A DNA stretch of 64,000 bases from Halobaculum limi (GCF_029490015.1 NZ_CP120468.1:2666001-2730000); one strand, 5' to 3'. Shown: positions 1-8,295, counted from the stretch's first letter. The notes: a model not told the origin generated them from the letters alone. Made by a program: numbers and translations.

Positions 1-43
1 CCGTGAATCCGCCGATCTTGCGGGATCAGTTGCCTGCCACAGG

Positions 44-358
44 TCACTCAACGACGACGTGTTCTTCTTGGACGACACGTTCGGCAGCGTCCATATCGGC
101 GAATTCGGCGGCATCGGCCGTCACCTCGCGCCCCAACTCCGACTCGAACGCCTCGGACATCGTCTCGCCGTCGGGAAAGTGCAGTTCCGCGATGGCGTCG
201 TACGACGCCGACGCCGGGTCTGCGGGGAACGATACGGTGTACCGCTCAAGTCCCGGCAGGTCGGCCGCGAGCGGCGCGTGTTCGGACAGGTAGTACGTCT
301 TGAACTCCTCGAACGAGGTGCCTTCCGCACGCCGAAGCGTGATCGCGAGTTTCGTCAT
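44..358 (-). CDS. EthD-like small protein
   Basis: This 104-residue protein resembles the EthD family, small dimeric alpha/beta-barrel proteins often found beside oxidases or in degradation pathways. The family-like stretch is near residues 20-45, where an EHAPLA segment is followed by LPGLERY, and a hydrophilic C-terminal half follows. No signal peptide or membrane segment is seen, so it is probably cytoplasmic. The ATG at 358 is the only good start. The neighbouring genes run the other way and give no clue to a substrate. The family call is fairly good; the biochemical role is unknown. Confidence 0.75.
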   Translation of the reverse strand: MTKLAITLRRAEGTSFEEFKTYYLSEHAPLAADLPGLERYTVSFPADPASASYDAIAELHFPDGETMSEAFESELGREVTADAAEFADMDAAERVVQEEHVVVE

Positions 359-549
359 CGGAGTCGGATGCTTCCCCGACTGGCGTGATAAGCGTTCGTG
401 CGATCCATCCCGAATCCGTCGATCTCGCTCCTGTTTGGACGGTGCAGTAGTACGTTCGTACTGTCCCGAGACGCCTCGAACGCGGTGACTACTCCAGTGG
501 CCCGGGCGTCGCGTCGTGGCTCGACAGTCACTGAACGTCGGTATGCACT

Positions 550-560
550 GTATACTAATC
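550..560 (+). promoter_or_regulatory. TATA-like element before deacetylase-like gene
   Basis: The A/T-rich run tatactaatc begins at 551 in GC-rich surroundings. It would place transcription start near 578-582, just ahead of the TTG at 587, and so argues against the upstream ATG at 398 as the true start. This is inference from spacing only. Confidence 0.4.
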
Positions 561-586
561 AGACACTTTGCTGTACGACTGGTAAC

Positions 587-1594
587 TTGAACCTCAGTTC
601 GCTACGCGGCTCCCCCGAGTCACAGGCACACAACGGCGAGACGGCACCACAGGACGAGGCGGGCACGCTGACCATCAGTATGGAAGTCGAGTTGGGGTGG
701 GGCGTCCACGACCAGGGGACGTACGCGCACCTGTCGCGCGACGGCGTCGCCGAGCGACAGTATCTCGACACACTCCTCGCGAAAGCCGACCAGTGCGGCG
801 TGCCCATCACGTTCGACATCGTCGGCCATCTCCTCCTCGAGGAGTGTGACGGCTTCCACCCGGGGCCGTACGCCGATGGCTGGTTCGACGCCGACCCCGG
901 GACCGACTTCTCACGTCACCCCTTGTTCTACGCGCCCGACGCCGCGGAGGCTATTCTCGACACCGAGGTGGGCCACGAACTGTGCACGCACACGTTCTCA
1001 CACGTCCTGTGCGGGCAGGTTCCCCGACCGGTCGTCGACGAGGAACTCGCCACGTCGCTCGCGCTTCACGAGGAGTTGGGCGTCACCGTCCGCTCGATCG
1101 TCCCGCCGCGCCACTCGCGCCCACCGAACGACCTCCTCGCGGACCACGGCATCAACGTCGCACGCTACGCGATTCCGACGAGCGGACACGGTCGACTCCG
1201 CCGCTTCCGTGAACTCACCGTCGGGCCACATCCGCTGTGGCATCCCCGCGTCGTCGACGACGTCGTCGAGACGTACTGTACGACGTATCCGTCGCTGACG
1301 GCGTCGTCGCTCCCGTCGGGACAGTCGGCGACGCCACGGCTGTTCCGTCCGCTTCCCCTCGAAATCAGGAAGAAGATTCACCTCAACTACCTCCAGCGAA
1401 GCACCGAGCGTGCGATTCGCACCGGCGTTCCGCTCCACCTCTGGTGTCACCTCTACGACCTCAGTAACGAACACCAGTGGGACGTGCTCTCGGAGTACTT
1501 CGAGTACCTCGCGACGGTTCCCGAGGAAGACCTCCAGATTCGGACGATGGAGTCGCTCGCGACCGAACCACTCCAGGCCCTCACGAACGGATGA
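587..1594 (+). CDS. polysaccharide deacetylase-like (NodB fold) protein
   Basis: The protein resembles the carbohydrate esterase 4/NodB fold, enzymes that remove N- or O-acyl groups from sugars. Visible marks are a first strand TISMEVELGWG and a probable metal site HELCTHTFSH (H-x3-H type). The usual Asp pair of the first motif appears as Glu, as in some O-antigen-type relatives. The reading frame is open from 398, but the first strand begins before the ATG at 680 and a TATA-like element lies at 551, so the TTG at 587 (335 residues) is preferred. Its stop overlaps the ATG of the formyltransferase-like gene, so the two are probably one operon. A role in surface-glycan amino-sugar modification is inference. 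Confidence 0.7.
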   Translation: MNLSSLRGSPESQAHNGETAPQDEAGTLTISMEVELGWGVHDQGTYAHLSRDGVAERQYLDTLLAKADQCGVPITFDIVGHLLLEECDGFHPGPYADGWFDADPGTDFSRHPLFYAPDAAEAILDTEVGHELCTHTFSHVLCGQVPRPVVDEELATSLALHEELGVTVRSIVPPRHSRPPNDLLADHGINVARYAIPTSGHGRLRRFRELTVGPHPLWHPRVVDDVVETYCTTYPSLTASSLPSGQSATPRLFRPLPLEIRKKIHLNYLQRSTERAIRTGVPLHLWCHLYDLSNEHQWDVLSEYFEYLATVPEEDLQIRTMESLATEPLQALTNG

Positions 1595-2379
1595 AGGTGT
1601 GTCTCCTCGTCGACGGGGACACGATCAGTGAGTGGCAGGCGAACGCCCTCAGACACCTCCTCGACAACACCAATTCGGAGGTGACAGCGCTCGTGTACGA
1701 CGAACACGAGCGTTCGCGGACGTACGCCGAGACGCTGAAGCGGGCACTCAAACTCCGAGAGTGGGCGCCCATCGCCGTCCTCAACAGGACCGTCGCCGGA
1801 CCGATTCCGCACCACGACCCGGTGCCGCTGTCGAATCTCATCGAGATGGACGCGGTCGAACACCATCACGTCGACCCGAAGATCATCGACGGGTGGAAAC
1901 AAGAGATACCGGAGGACGTGGCTGCTGCTGTCGGTGCGAGCGCGGACATCGGGATCCGGTTCGGCTTCGGCTTCATCGTCGGACCGATACTCTCGGCGTT
2001 CGAGCACGGCGTCCTCAGCTATCATCACGGCGACCTCCGCGAGTATCGCGGCCAGCCGATGGGGTTCTGGGAGTTCGTCAACGGTGAGGACACCGCGGGC
2101 GTCACCGTCCAACAGATCACCGAACATCTCGACGCCGGACGCATCGCAGCGCTCAAGCAGGTCGACATCTCCGGCGAACACACCTGGGAAGGCGTCAAGC
2201 GACGGCTGCTCGACGAGTCTGCGGATATGCTGACGACGGCCGTCCGGGCCGCGGCGGCCGGGACGATCCGTGAACCGGAGTCGCTCGGGCCGCTGTACAG
2301 CCATCCCACTGGCCGCCCCGTCGCGACGTTCGCCGCCCGCAACGCGGTCGGGCACGTCAAGGAAGCGATCAAGACGTGA
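1591..2379 (+). CDS. formyltransferase-family protein
   Basis: The 262-residue protein carries the formyltransferase-like core that uses formyl-tetrahydrofolate. The best segment runs from SYHHGDLREYRG through the tail GVTVQQITEHLDAGRI, matching the family's His loop and the conserved Asp before a Gly. The Asn of the usual Asn-His-Asp triad appears to be Ser here, so activity is not certain. It is too short and lacks the C-terminal OB domain of methionyl-tRNA formyltransferase, which fits archaea not formylating initiator tRNA. ATG 1591 overlaps the preceding stop by four bases, indicating translational coupling. A sugar-nucleotide formyltransferase is the likeliest role, by inference. Confidence 0.72.
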   Translation: MKVCLLVDGDTISEWQANALRHLLDNTNSEVTALVYDEHERSRTYAETLKRALKLREWAPIAVLNRTVAGPIPHHDPVPLSNLIEMDAVEHHHVDPKIIDGWKQEIPEDVAAAVGASADIGIRFGFGFIVGPILSAFEHGVLSYHHGDLREYRGQPMGFWEFVNGEDTAGVTVQQITEHLDAGRIAALKQVDISGEHTWEGVKRRLLDESADMLTTAVRAAAAGTIREPESLGPLYSHPTGRPVATFAARNAVGHVKEAIKT

Positions 2380-2430
2380 CGTGAGCGAGCCGAGCGCGTC
2401 GCTCCACTCGTCGGTTTGAAATCACAGAAG

Positions 2431-2560
2431 TGCCGCCTCCCGGATTTGAACTTCCGAAAGACTCGCTGGCGCTCGTCTTTCGACTTCCCACTCGCTTCGC
2501 TCGCGGGAACGGGGACAGCTCGATCTTCAGTCGAGTACGAGCGCTCTCCGAATGGGAACC
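2431..2560 (-). pseudogene. interrupted tRNA-Phe relic
   Basis: Bases 2431-2451 are identical to the 3' end of the intact tRNA-Phe (discriminator base through T loop). Bases 2510-2537 match its anticodon arm, and a D-arm remnant follows. Between the two parts, 2452-2509 is a 58-base insert made of two hairpins. The element lies immediately 3' of the functional gene in the same orientation. It cannot fold as a tRNA and is a relic of duplication or integration. Confidence 0.75.
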
Positions 2561-2574
2561 GTGTAGAAGTGGGA

Positions 2575-2648
2575 TGCCGCCTCCCGGATTTGAACCGGGG
2601 ACAGCTCGATCTTCAGTCGAGTGCTCTCCCAGTCTGAGCTAAGGCGGC
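2575..2648 (-). tRNA. tRNA-Phe (GAA)
   Basis: On the minus strand the cloverleaf is complete. The acceptor stem GCCGCCT pairs with AGGCGGC, the anticodon stem CTCGA/TCGAG carries loop CTGAAGA (anticodon GAA), and the T stem CCGGG pairs perfectly around TTCAAAT. The discriminator base is A and no CCA is encoded. An A/T element at 2669-2680 lies about 27 bases upstream and is a plausible promoter. Confidence 0.96.
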
Positions 2649-2708
2649 GCACTTCGATGAACCCCGGCTGTATGAAAAAGCGTTTCGAATCGCCGCGCCC
2701 GCTGGCGG

Positions 2709-3320
2709 TCAGCGAACGTCGCGCTGCTCTCTGTACGTGATCGTCACGTTGTCGGATTCGACGGTGGTGACGATGGTGATCCAGCCGTCGTTCTGTTGGA
2801 CCTGGTACGCCTCGGCGTACGAGAGGTCGACGCGACTCGTCTCCGTCACCGACCCGCCGGCCTCGACGGTGCCCACGTCGCGTTTGCCCTCCCATATCTG
2901 GGCGCTGGAGTCGGTGGAGTTGCCCGCGTAGATGCGGGTGAAGACGGTGACGCCCGTCGCCGTCTCGTTACGGTTGTTGTCGAGGCTGACAGTCACGTCG
3001 CGGCAGGTCTGCCCACACTGCTCGATAGACTGGATGGCGAACGTGTACGGCGGGATCGACTGCGTGTCGCCGCTGTCACTATCGCCGGAATCGCCGCTCG
3101 ATCCGCCACCATCACCACCGCTCGACTCGGCTGACCCGCCGGACTCGTCGACACCGTACACGGTCCCTGTCGACCGAGGCGTCTCAGTCACCGGGTTGGA
3201 GTCGCCGCCACCGATGTCGCCGAAGGGACCGATCCCCTGGACGAACGCCGCCGCGCCGCCGACCGCGACGACGACGATCAACGCCAGTACCGCGGCAATC
3301 CGTTTCGCACTCATCGACAT
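2709..3320 (-). CDS. membrane-anchored secreted protein, unknown
   Basis: This 203-residue protein has an N-terminal hydrophobic helix (about residues 8-27) and then a Gly/Ser/Asp-rich linker to about residue 95. A compact C-terminal domain with two close Cys (CGQTC) and beta-strand-like alternation follows. It looks like an anchored extracellular domain of the haloarchaeal FxLYD/unknown type, with the linker spanning the S-layer. Two in-frame ATGs (3320 and 3314) are possible; the upstream one is used. No enzymatic motif is recognised and no partner gene is adjacent. Confidence 0.6.
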   Translation of the reverse strand: MSMSAKRIAAVLALIVVVAVGGAAAFVQGIGPFGDIGGGDSNPVTETPRSTGTVYGVDESGGSAESSGGDGGGSSGDSGDSDSGDTQSIPPYTFAIQSIEQCGQTCRDVTVSLDNNRNETATGVTVFTRIYAGNSTDSSAQIWEGKRDVGTVEAGGSVTETSRVDLSYAEAYQVQQNDGWITIVTTVESDNVTITYREQRDVR

Positions 3321-3440
3321 CCCCCTCGCTGAACAGACTCGTGCATCGGACGGACGGACAGTGTAGTGGGACGCGTAAAAGGTGATGTGGCCGTTTACCG
3401 CCGTAAACCCCAGTTAACTCGGATTCGTTGGTCGCATCGG

Positions 3441-3755
3441 CTATGATGACGAATCGTCGAACGACGGTACGAGTGCGATGTTGCTGAACGCGGCCGCCTC
3501 GTGACGCACTCCGACGACTTCGCCGTACTCCTCGTCTTCGAAGAAGTCGGTCGCGTCGGTGGCTGACGGAAACTCGATAACGACCGTCCAGTTGCCGTCC
3601 CACTCGCCCTCCAAAACTTCCGCCTCGTCGGCCCCGACGAGGAGACTCCCCCCGTGCGCTTCGATACGGTCGATTGTCGTCGGGAGATACTCCTCCTGAT
3701 ACGCCTCCCGGTCGTCGACCTGTACCTGCGCGATGACGTACACTGTCTCGTCCAT
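3441..3755 (-). CDS. DUF1330 family protein
   Basis: The 104-residue protein matches DUF1330, a small ferredoxin-like fold of unknown function. The conserved features are a YVIAQVQV first strand, a GGSLLV turn, and the FPSATDATDFFEDEEY segment followed by VVGVRHEAA. The upstream ATG at 3809 would add a non-conserved tail, so the ATG at 3755 is chosen. It has an acidic C-terminus and no signal peptide, so it is probably cytoplasmic. It may bind small molecules or act in stress metabolism, but nothing nearby indicates which. Confidence 0.8.
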   Translation of the reverse strand: MDETVYVIAQVQVDDREAYQEEYLPTTIDRIEAHGGSLLVGADEAEVLEGEWDGNWTVVIEFPSATDATDFFEDEEYGEVVGVRHEAAAFSNIALVPSFDDSSS

Positions 3756-3849
3756 ATCGGGTCGTGTTTTGTGGGCGACAACATAACTGTGCGTACGGGC
3801 CGACGGCAACCGCTCGTCGTTCCACTCCTCGCGATGGCAACGTCAGAAG

Positions 3850-3870
3850 TGGGCTCGGGCGGATTTGAAC
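3850..3870 (-). pseudogene. 3'-end relic of tRNA-Val
   Basis: Twenty-one bases are identical to the 3' end of the intact tRNA-Val at 3955-3975 (discriminator to T loop), in the same orientation and 105 bases downstream of it. No remainder of a tRNA follows. The extent and position match the relic next to tRNA-Phe. Confidence 0.7.
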
Positions 3871-3954
3871 TACGGTCGTTCCGCTCGCGTCACACCCTGC
3901 TTCAGAATCCGCCTCACAGAACACCTCGCGCCTCGCATCGCTCGGTCACTCGGA

Positions 3955-4027
3955 TGGGCTCGGGCGGATTTGAACCACCGGTCTCTTCCTTGTAAGGGAA
4001 GCGTCATAACCACTAGACTACGAGCCC
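3955..4027 (-). tRNA. tRNA-Val (TAC)
   Basis: On the minus strand the acceptor stem GGGCTCG pairs with CGAGCCC. The anticodon stem CTTCC/GGAAG holds loop CTTACAA (anticodon TAC), and the T stem GGTGG/CCGCC includes one G-U pair. The discriminator is A and no CCA is encoded. A TATA-like cgttattcg (minus strand, about 4049-4057) lies 26 bases upstream. Confidence 0.95.
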
Positions 4028-4139
4028 GCACCGTCTCGTTCCGGTCGCGGTCGAATAACGCTTCCCTTTCGATTCGTTCGGCCCGCCCACCGATGGCCTG
4101 CCCGACACGTTTTCCCACACAGACCGCGAATTGCGGACG

Positions 4140-4640
4140 ATGGCTCCTGCTCGCTCACGTCTGCTCCTCGTCGTCGCCGTCGTCGGGATGCTCGTGCTCA
4201 CTGGCTGTCTCGGGACGCTCACGAGCGCCGCCAACGACGGCGAGTACGAGCGAACCACCGTCACCGTCGTCGACGAGGGAGGGACCGAACTGGGCACGGC
4301 AGACGTGCGCGTGGCCGACACGTACGCGAAACGGTATACGGGCCTCTCTGACACCGAGTCGCTCGGGCCGAACGAGGGAATGCTGTTCGTCCACGACAGC
4401 GAAGGCGAGTACGCGTACGTGATGCGGGACATGGACTTCCCCATCGATATAGTGTTCATCGCCGCCAACGGCACCGTCACTCGCATCCACAACGCCGAAC
4501 TGCCGCCGGAGGGAACGAGCGAGTCGGACTTACAGCGGTACCGTGGAACCGGGAGATACGTCCTCGAAGTGCCGTACCAGTGGACCAATCGGACTGGCGT
4601 CAGCGTCGGCGACACCGTGGAGATAGCCGGCGACTACTGA
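4140..4640 (+). CDS. DUF192 lipoprotein
   Basis: This 166-residue protein begins with a hydrophobic signal and a lipobox LTGC (Cys about residue 23), so it should be anchored outside the membrane. The mature part is a DUF192 beta domain: the TYAKRYTGLSDTESL segment, GMLFV, an YVMRDMDFPIDIVFI strand, and C-terminal G-V-x-V-G-D. DUF192 proteins are small beta-barrel proteins of unknown role. The start is ATG 4140 rather than the in-frame TTG at 4131, because it begins just before the basic n-region. It precedes an ABC exporter on the same strand, but the spacing of about 100 bases does not prove an operon. Confidence 0.85.
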   Translation: MAPARSRLLLVVAVVGMLVLTGCLGTLTSAANDGEYERTTVTVVDEGGTELGTADVRVADTYAKRYTGLSDTESLGPNEGMLFVHDSEGEYAYVMRDMDFPIDIVFIAANGTVTRIHNAELPPEGTSESDLQRYRGTGRYVLEVPYQWTNRTGVSVGDTVEIAGDY

Positions 4641-4742
4641 CGTCTGCGACGGCCGGGCGGGAGGCGACCCGGAGACGGACGAATCCGGGGTGTTTCGATT
4701 CGAAGCGAACCGTTTAGGGGCTTGGTATCACTCTACTGGGTA

Positions 4743-6680
4743 ATGAGTCATCCATCGGACGAGGACGACCCCTTCGAGGATATCCGTGAAAAAACGGAGA
4801 ATCCGATGAAGCGGCTGTTCTCGGAGTACGGGTTTCCGAACGCCCGGTTCTTCGGTCTCGGGTTCTTCGGGAGCGTCGCGGCGCGGATTCTCGATCTGTT
4901 GCCGCCACTCCTCCTCGGTCTCGCTATCGACGCCATCTTCCGCAACGACCGACCGTTCGATCTGCCGTTAGTCCCGCAAGGGCTACTCCCGGCGGAGCCA
5001 CGCGGCCAGTTCGTGTTCAGTATCGGCGTCATCGCGTTCGCCTTCTTCGGCGGGTCGGTGTTCCACTGGATCCGGAACTTCGGCTGGAACTCCTTCGCGC
5101 AGAACATCCAACACGACATCCGGACAGACACCTACGACAAGATGCAGCGGCTGAACATGGACTTCTTCGCCGAGAAACAGACCGGCGAGATGATGTCCGT
5201 GCTCTCGAACGACGTGAACCGACTGGAGCGGTTCCTCAACGACGGGATGAACTCCGCGTTCCGTCTGTCGGTGATGGTGCTCGGCATCGCGAGCATTATG
5301 TTCTGGCTGAACCCGCGATTGGCACTCATCTCGCTGCTTCCCGTACCCGTCATCGCGGTGACGACGTGGAAGTTCATCGACGTCATCCAGCCGAAGTACG
5401 CCGACGTGCGCAAGACGGTCGGCCACCTCAACTCGCGGCTGGAGAACAACCTCGGCGGCATCAAGGTCATCAAGACGTTCAACACCGAGGGCTTCGAGTC
5501 CGAGCGCGTCGACGACGTCTCTACCGACTACTACGACGCCAACTGGGACGCCATCACCACCCGGATCAAGTTCTTCCCTGCGCTTCGCGTCATCGCGGGC
5601 GTCGGCTTCGTCATCACGTTCGGCGTCGGCGGGTTCTGGGTGCTCGGGGACGCCCCGCTGTGGCTGACGGGCGGGAACGCGCTCACCGTCGGGACGTTCA
5701 CGACGTTCATCCTCTACACCCAGCGGTTCATCTGGCCGATGGCGCAGTTTGGCTCCATCATCAATATGTACCAGCGCGCACGCGCCTCCAGCGCCCGCCT
5801 GTTCGGCCTGATGGACACCCCCTCGCGCATCGTCGAGGACCCCGCCGCCGAGGACCTCGTCGTCGACGACGGCGAGGTCGTCTACGACGACGTGACGTTC
5901 AGTTACGACGACGAGGAGGTCATCGTCGACGACATCACCTTCGACGTCGACGGCGGCGAGACGCTCGCGCTCGTCGGCCCCACCGGCGCAGGGAAGTCGA
6001 CCGTCCTCAAACTCCTCTTGCGGATGTACGACGTCGACGACGGGAGCATCGAGATCGACGGCCAGGACATCCGCGACGTGACGATTCCGAGCCTCCGACA
6101 GTCGCTCGGCTACGTGAGTCAGGACACGTTCATGTTCTACGGGACGGTCCGCGACAACATCGCCTACGGCACCTTCGACGCGGACGACGACGAAATCGTC
6201 GAGGCGGCGAAGGCGGCGGAGGCGCACAAGTTCATTCAGAACCTGCCCGAAGGGTACGACACCGAGATCGGTGAGCGCGGCGTGAAACTCTCGGGCGGAC
6301 AGCGCCAACGGCTCTCCATCGCCCGTGCGATCCTCAAGGATCCGGAGATCCTCGTCCTCGACGAGGCGACCTCCGACGTGGACACGGAGACGGAGATGCT
6401 CATCCAGCGCTCCATCGACCGCCTGACCGAAGACCGCACGACGTTCGCCATCGCCCACCGTCTGTCGACGATCAAGGACGCAGACCAGATCGTCGTGCTC
6501 GAAGACGGACGGATCGCCGAACGCGGCTCCCACGAGGACCTCCTGGGCGAGGACGGCCTCTACGCGCACCTGTGGGGCGTCCAAGCTGGTGAGATCGACG
6601 AACTCCCGCAGGAGTTCATCGACCGCGCAGCGCGGCGTGCTTCGCGCACCGAGGCGGAAGCGGAAGCAAGCGACGACTAA
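4743..6680 (+). CDS. ABC exporter, fused permease and ATPase
   Basis: This 645-residue half-transporter has a type I exporter membrane domain of about six helices (residues 40-340) fused to an ATP-binding domain. The ATPase motifs are Walker A GPTGAGKST near residue 414, signature LSGGQRQRLS near 516, Walker B ILVLDEATSD near 535 and the switch His in AIAHRLST near 569. It probably works as a homodimer exporting lipid, drug or peptide substrates across the cytoplasmic membrane. The ATG at 4743 is used, since the alternative GTG upstream adds seven residues with no support. The substrate cannot be told from the context. Confidence 0.9.
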   Translation: MSHPSDEDDPFEDIREKTENPMKRLFSEYGFPNARFFGLGFFGSVAARILDLLPPLLLGLAIDAIFRNDRPFDLPLVPQGLLPAEPRGQFVFSIGVIAFAFFGGSVFHWIRNFGWNSFAQNIQHDIRTDTYDKMQRLNMDFFAEKQTGEMMSVLSNDVNRLERFLNDGMNSAFRLSVMVLGIASIMFWLNPRLALISLLPVPVIAVTTWKFIDVIQPKYADVRKTVGHLNSRLENNLGGIKVIKTFNTEGFESERVDDVSTDYYDANWDAITTRIKFFPALRVIAGVGFVITFGVGGFWVLGDAPLWLTGGNALTVGTFTTFILYTQRFIWPMAQFGSIINMYQRARASSARLFGLMDTPSRIVEDPAAEDLVVDDGEVVYDDVTFSYDDEEVIVDDITFDVDGGETLALVGPTGAGKSTVLKLLLRMYDVDDGSIEIDGQDIRDVTIPSLRQSLGYVSQDTFMFYGTVRDNIAYGTFDADDDEIVEAAKAAEAHKFIQNLPEGYDTEIGERGVKLSGGQRQRLSIARAILKDPEILVLDEATSDVDTETEMLIQRSIDRLTEDRTTFAIAHRLSTIKDADQIVVLEDGRIAERGSHEDLLGEDGLYAHLWGVQAGEIDELPQEFIDRAARRASRTEAEAEASDD

Positions 6681-7065
6681 CGCGAGGGCGAGCGCAGCGA
6701 GCCCTCAGATGACCGGCGGCGAGATCCCCGTGCCGAGCCGCCAACAAACCAGGCGAAGCCGACTTCGTCGGCTCTGCAAGCGGCGGAGCGGTCTTCGGGC
6801 CGCTCCACCCACGAACAACGCGAGGACGAGGAAGAAACGAGTCCGCGACCCACTGCGAACCTTCTTCAACGAGACCGAACCAGCGAGCCTGATGCACTGA
6901 CAGCCACGGCGCGTCGGGCAGCGGGTGTGCGGCCCGACGACGCGCCGCCGAGGGTCGACTCCGCGACGCTCACGCCCCGAGCACGGCCGCCTGTTCGCCC
7001 GGGCCGAGCGGTGGCGCTGTGGCATCCGCGCCTTCTAAGTTCGTCACCGCCGACGCCACGGATGT
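6681..7065 (+). other. 385-base non-coding gap with hairpin cluster
   Basis: No convincing gene is seen here. Three inverted repeats lie in the first part: 6684-6706 (6-base stem with loop gagcgcagcga), 6757-6773 (7-base stem, 3-base loop) and 6786-6805 (6-base stem). The end of the gap holds the pgk promoter. Short open frames cover it on both strands but have no family likeness. Confidence 0.55.
7033..7040 (+). promoter_or_regulatory. pgk promoter element
   Basis: The TATA-like ttctaagt is centred 29 bases before the pgk ATG, the spacing expected for a leaderless haloarchaeal transcript. Confidence 0.5.
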
Positions 7066-8295
7066 ATGCCTTCCTTCCGCACCATCGACGACCTCCCCGC
7101 CGAGCAGCGCGTACTCGTCCGTCTCGACCTCAACTCGCCGGTCGAAGACGGCGTCGTGCAGGACAACCGCCGGTTCTCTCGTCACGCAGAGACGGTCGCA
7201 GACCTCGCGAATGCGGGTCACCGCGTCGTGCTGATGGCCCACCAGGGTCGCCCCGGCCGAGACACGTTCGTCTCGCTGGAGCAACACGCCGACATCCTCG
7301 CCGACCACGCGGGCGTGGACGTGGACTTCGTCCTGGACACGTTCGGTGAGGACGCGATCTCGGCCATCCGCGCGCTGGACGCGGGTGACGTCCTCCTCCT
7401 GGAGAACACCCGGATGACCGACGACGAGTTACCCGAGAAGGACCCGGAGGAACACGCCGCCAGCGACTTCGTCGAGACGCTCGCACCGGAGTTCGACGCC
7501 TACGTGAACGACGCGTACTCGGCGGCTCACCGGAAGCACGCCTCGTTAGTCGGCTTCCCGCTTCGCCTCCCGGGGTACGCGGGGCGCGTGATGGCGACGG
7601 AGTACGAGGCGAACACTGCCATCGCCGACCGCGAGTTCGACGGAAACGTGACGATGGTCGTCGGCGGGACGAAAGCCACCGACGTCATCGGCGTGATGGA
7701 GGCGCTCGACGAGAAGGTGGACCAGTTCTTGCTGGGCGGCGTCGCCGGCGAACTGTTCCTCCGCGCGGCCGGATACCCGGTCGGCGAGGATGTCGAGACC
7801 GACCTGTTCGACGAGCAGTGGGCGGCCAACGAGGAGACGATTCGCTCGGTGCTCGAACAGCGTCGTGATCAGGTGACGCTCGCTACGGACCTCGCGTACG
7901 AGGACCCCGACGGCGACCGCGGTGAGGTCGCAGTCGACGATGTCACCGAGAAGACGCAGTCGTTCCTCGACGTCGGCACCGAGACGGTCGAGACGTACGC
8001 GCCGATTATCCGCGACTCTGAGGCGGTGTTCGTGAAAGGCGCGCTCGGCGTGTTCGAGGACGAACGGTTCAGCGTCGGCACCGTCGGCGTGTTGGAGGCC
8101 ATCGCCGAGACAGACTGCTTCTCCGTCGTCGGCGGCGGCGACACCTCTCGCGCGATCACGATGTACGGGATGGACGAGGCCGACTTCTCCCACGTCTCTA
8201 TCGCCGGCGGCGCGTACATCCGCGCGCTCACCGGCGAACCGCTCCCGGCCGTCGAACTGTTAGTACGGAGTGCGGAAGACGGGGCTGCTCGCTAG
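7066..8295 (+). CDS. pgk: phosphoglycerate kinase
   Basis: Phosphoglycerate kinase interconverts 1,3-bisphosphoglycerate and 3-phosphoglycerate with ATP formation in the cytoplasm. The 409-residue length is typical. Visible marks are the substrate-binding strand VRLDLNSP near residue 20, the AHQGRPG loop, LLENTR, NDAYSAAHR, and the C-terminal nucleotide loop GGGDTSR near residue 355. It stands about 900 bases from gap, which is on the opposite strand, so the two enzymes of consecutive steps are neighbours but not co-transcribed. Its last 36 bases overlap the tail of the convergent membrane-protein gene. Confidence 0.97.
   Translation: MPSFRTIDDLPAEQRVLVRLDLNSPVEDGVVQDNRRFSRHAETVADLANAGHRVVLMAHQGRPGRDTFVSLEQHADILADHAGVDVDFVLDTFGEDAISAIRALDAGDVLLLENTRMTDDELPEKDPEEHAASDFVETLAPEFDAYVNDAYSAAHRKHASLVGFPLRLPGYAGRVMATEYEANTAIADREFDGNVTMVVGGTKATDVIGVMEALDEKVDQFLLGGVAGELFLRAAGYPVGEDVETDLFDEQWAANEETIRSVLEQRRDQVTLATDLAYEDPDGDRGEVAVDDVTEKTQSFLDVGTETVETYAPIIRDSEAVFVKGALGVFEDERFSVGTVGVLEAIAETDCFSVVGGGDTSRAITMYGMDEADFSHVSIAGGAYIRALTGEPLPAVELLVRSAEDGAAR

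Noticed and set aside
6589-6900. A 103-codon open frame after the ABC exporter
   Set aside because: It begins inside the exporter gene in another frame and runs over a hairpin cluster; the Arg-rich product has no likeness to known proteins.
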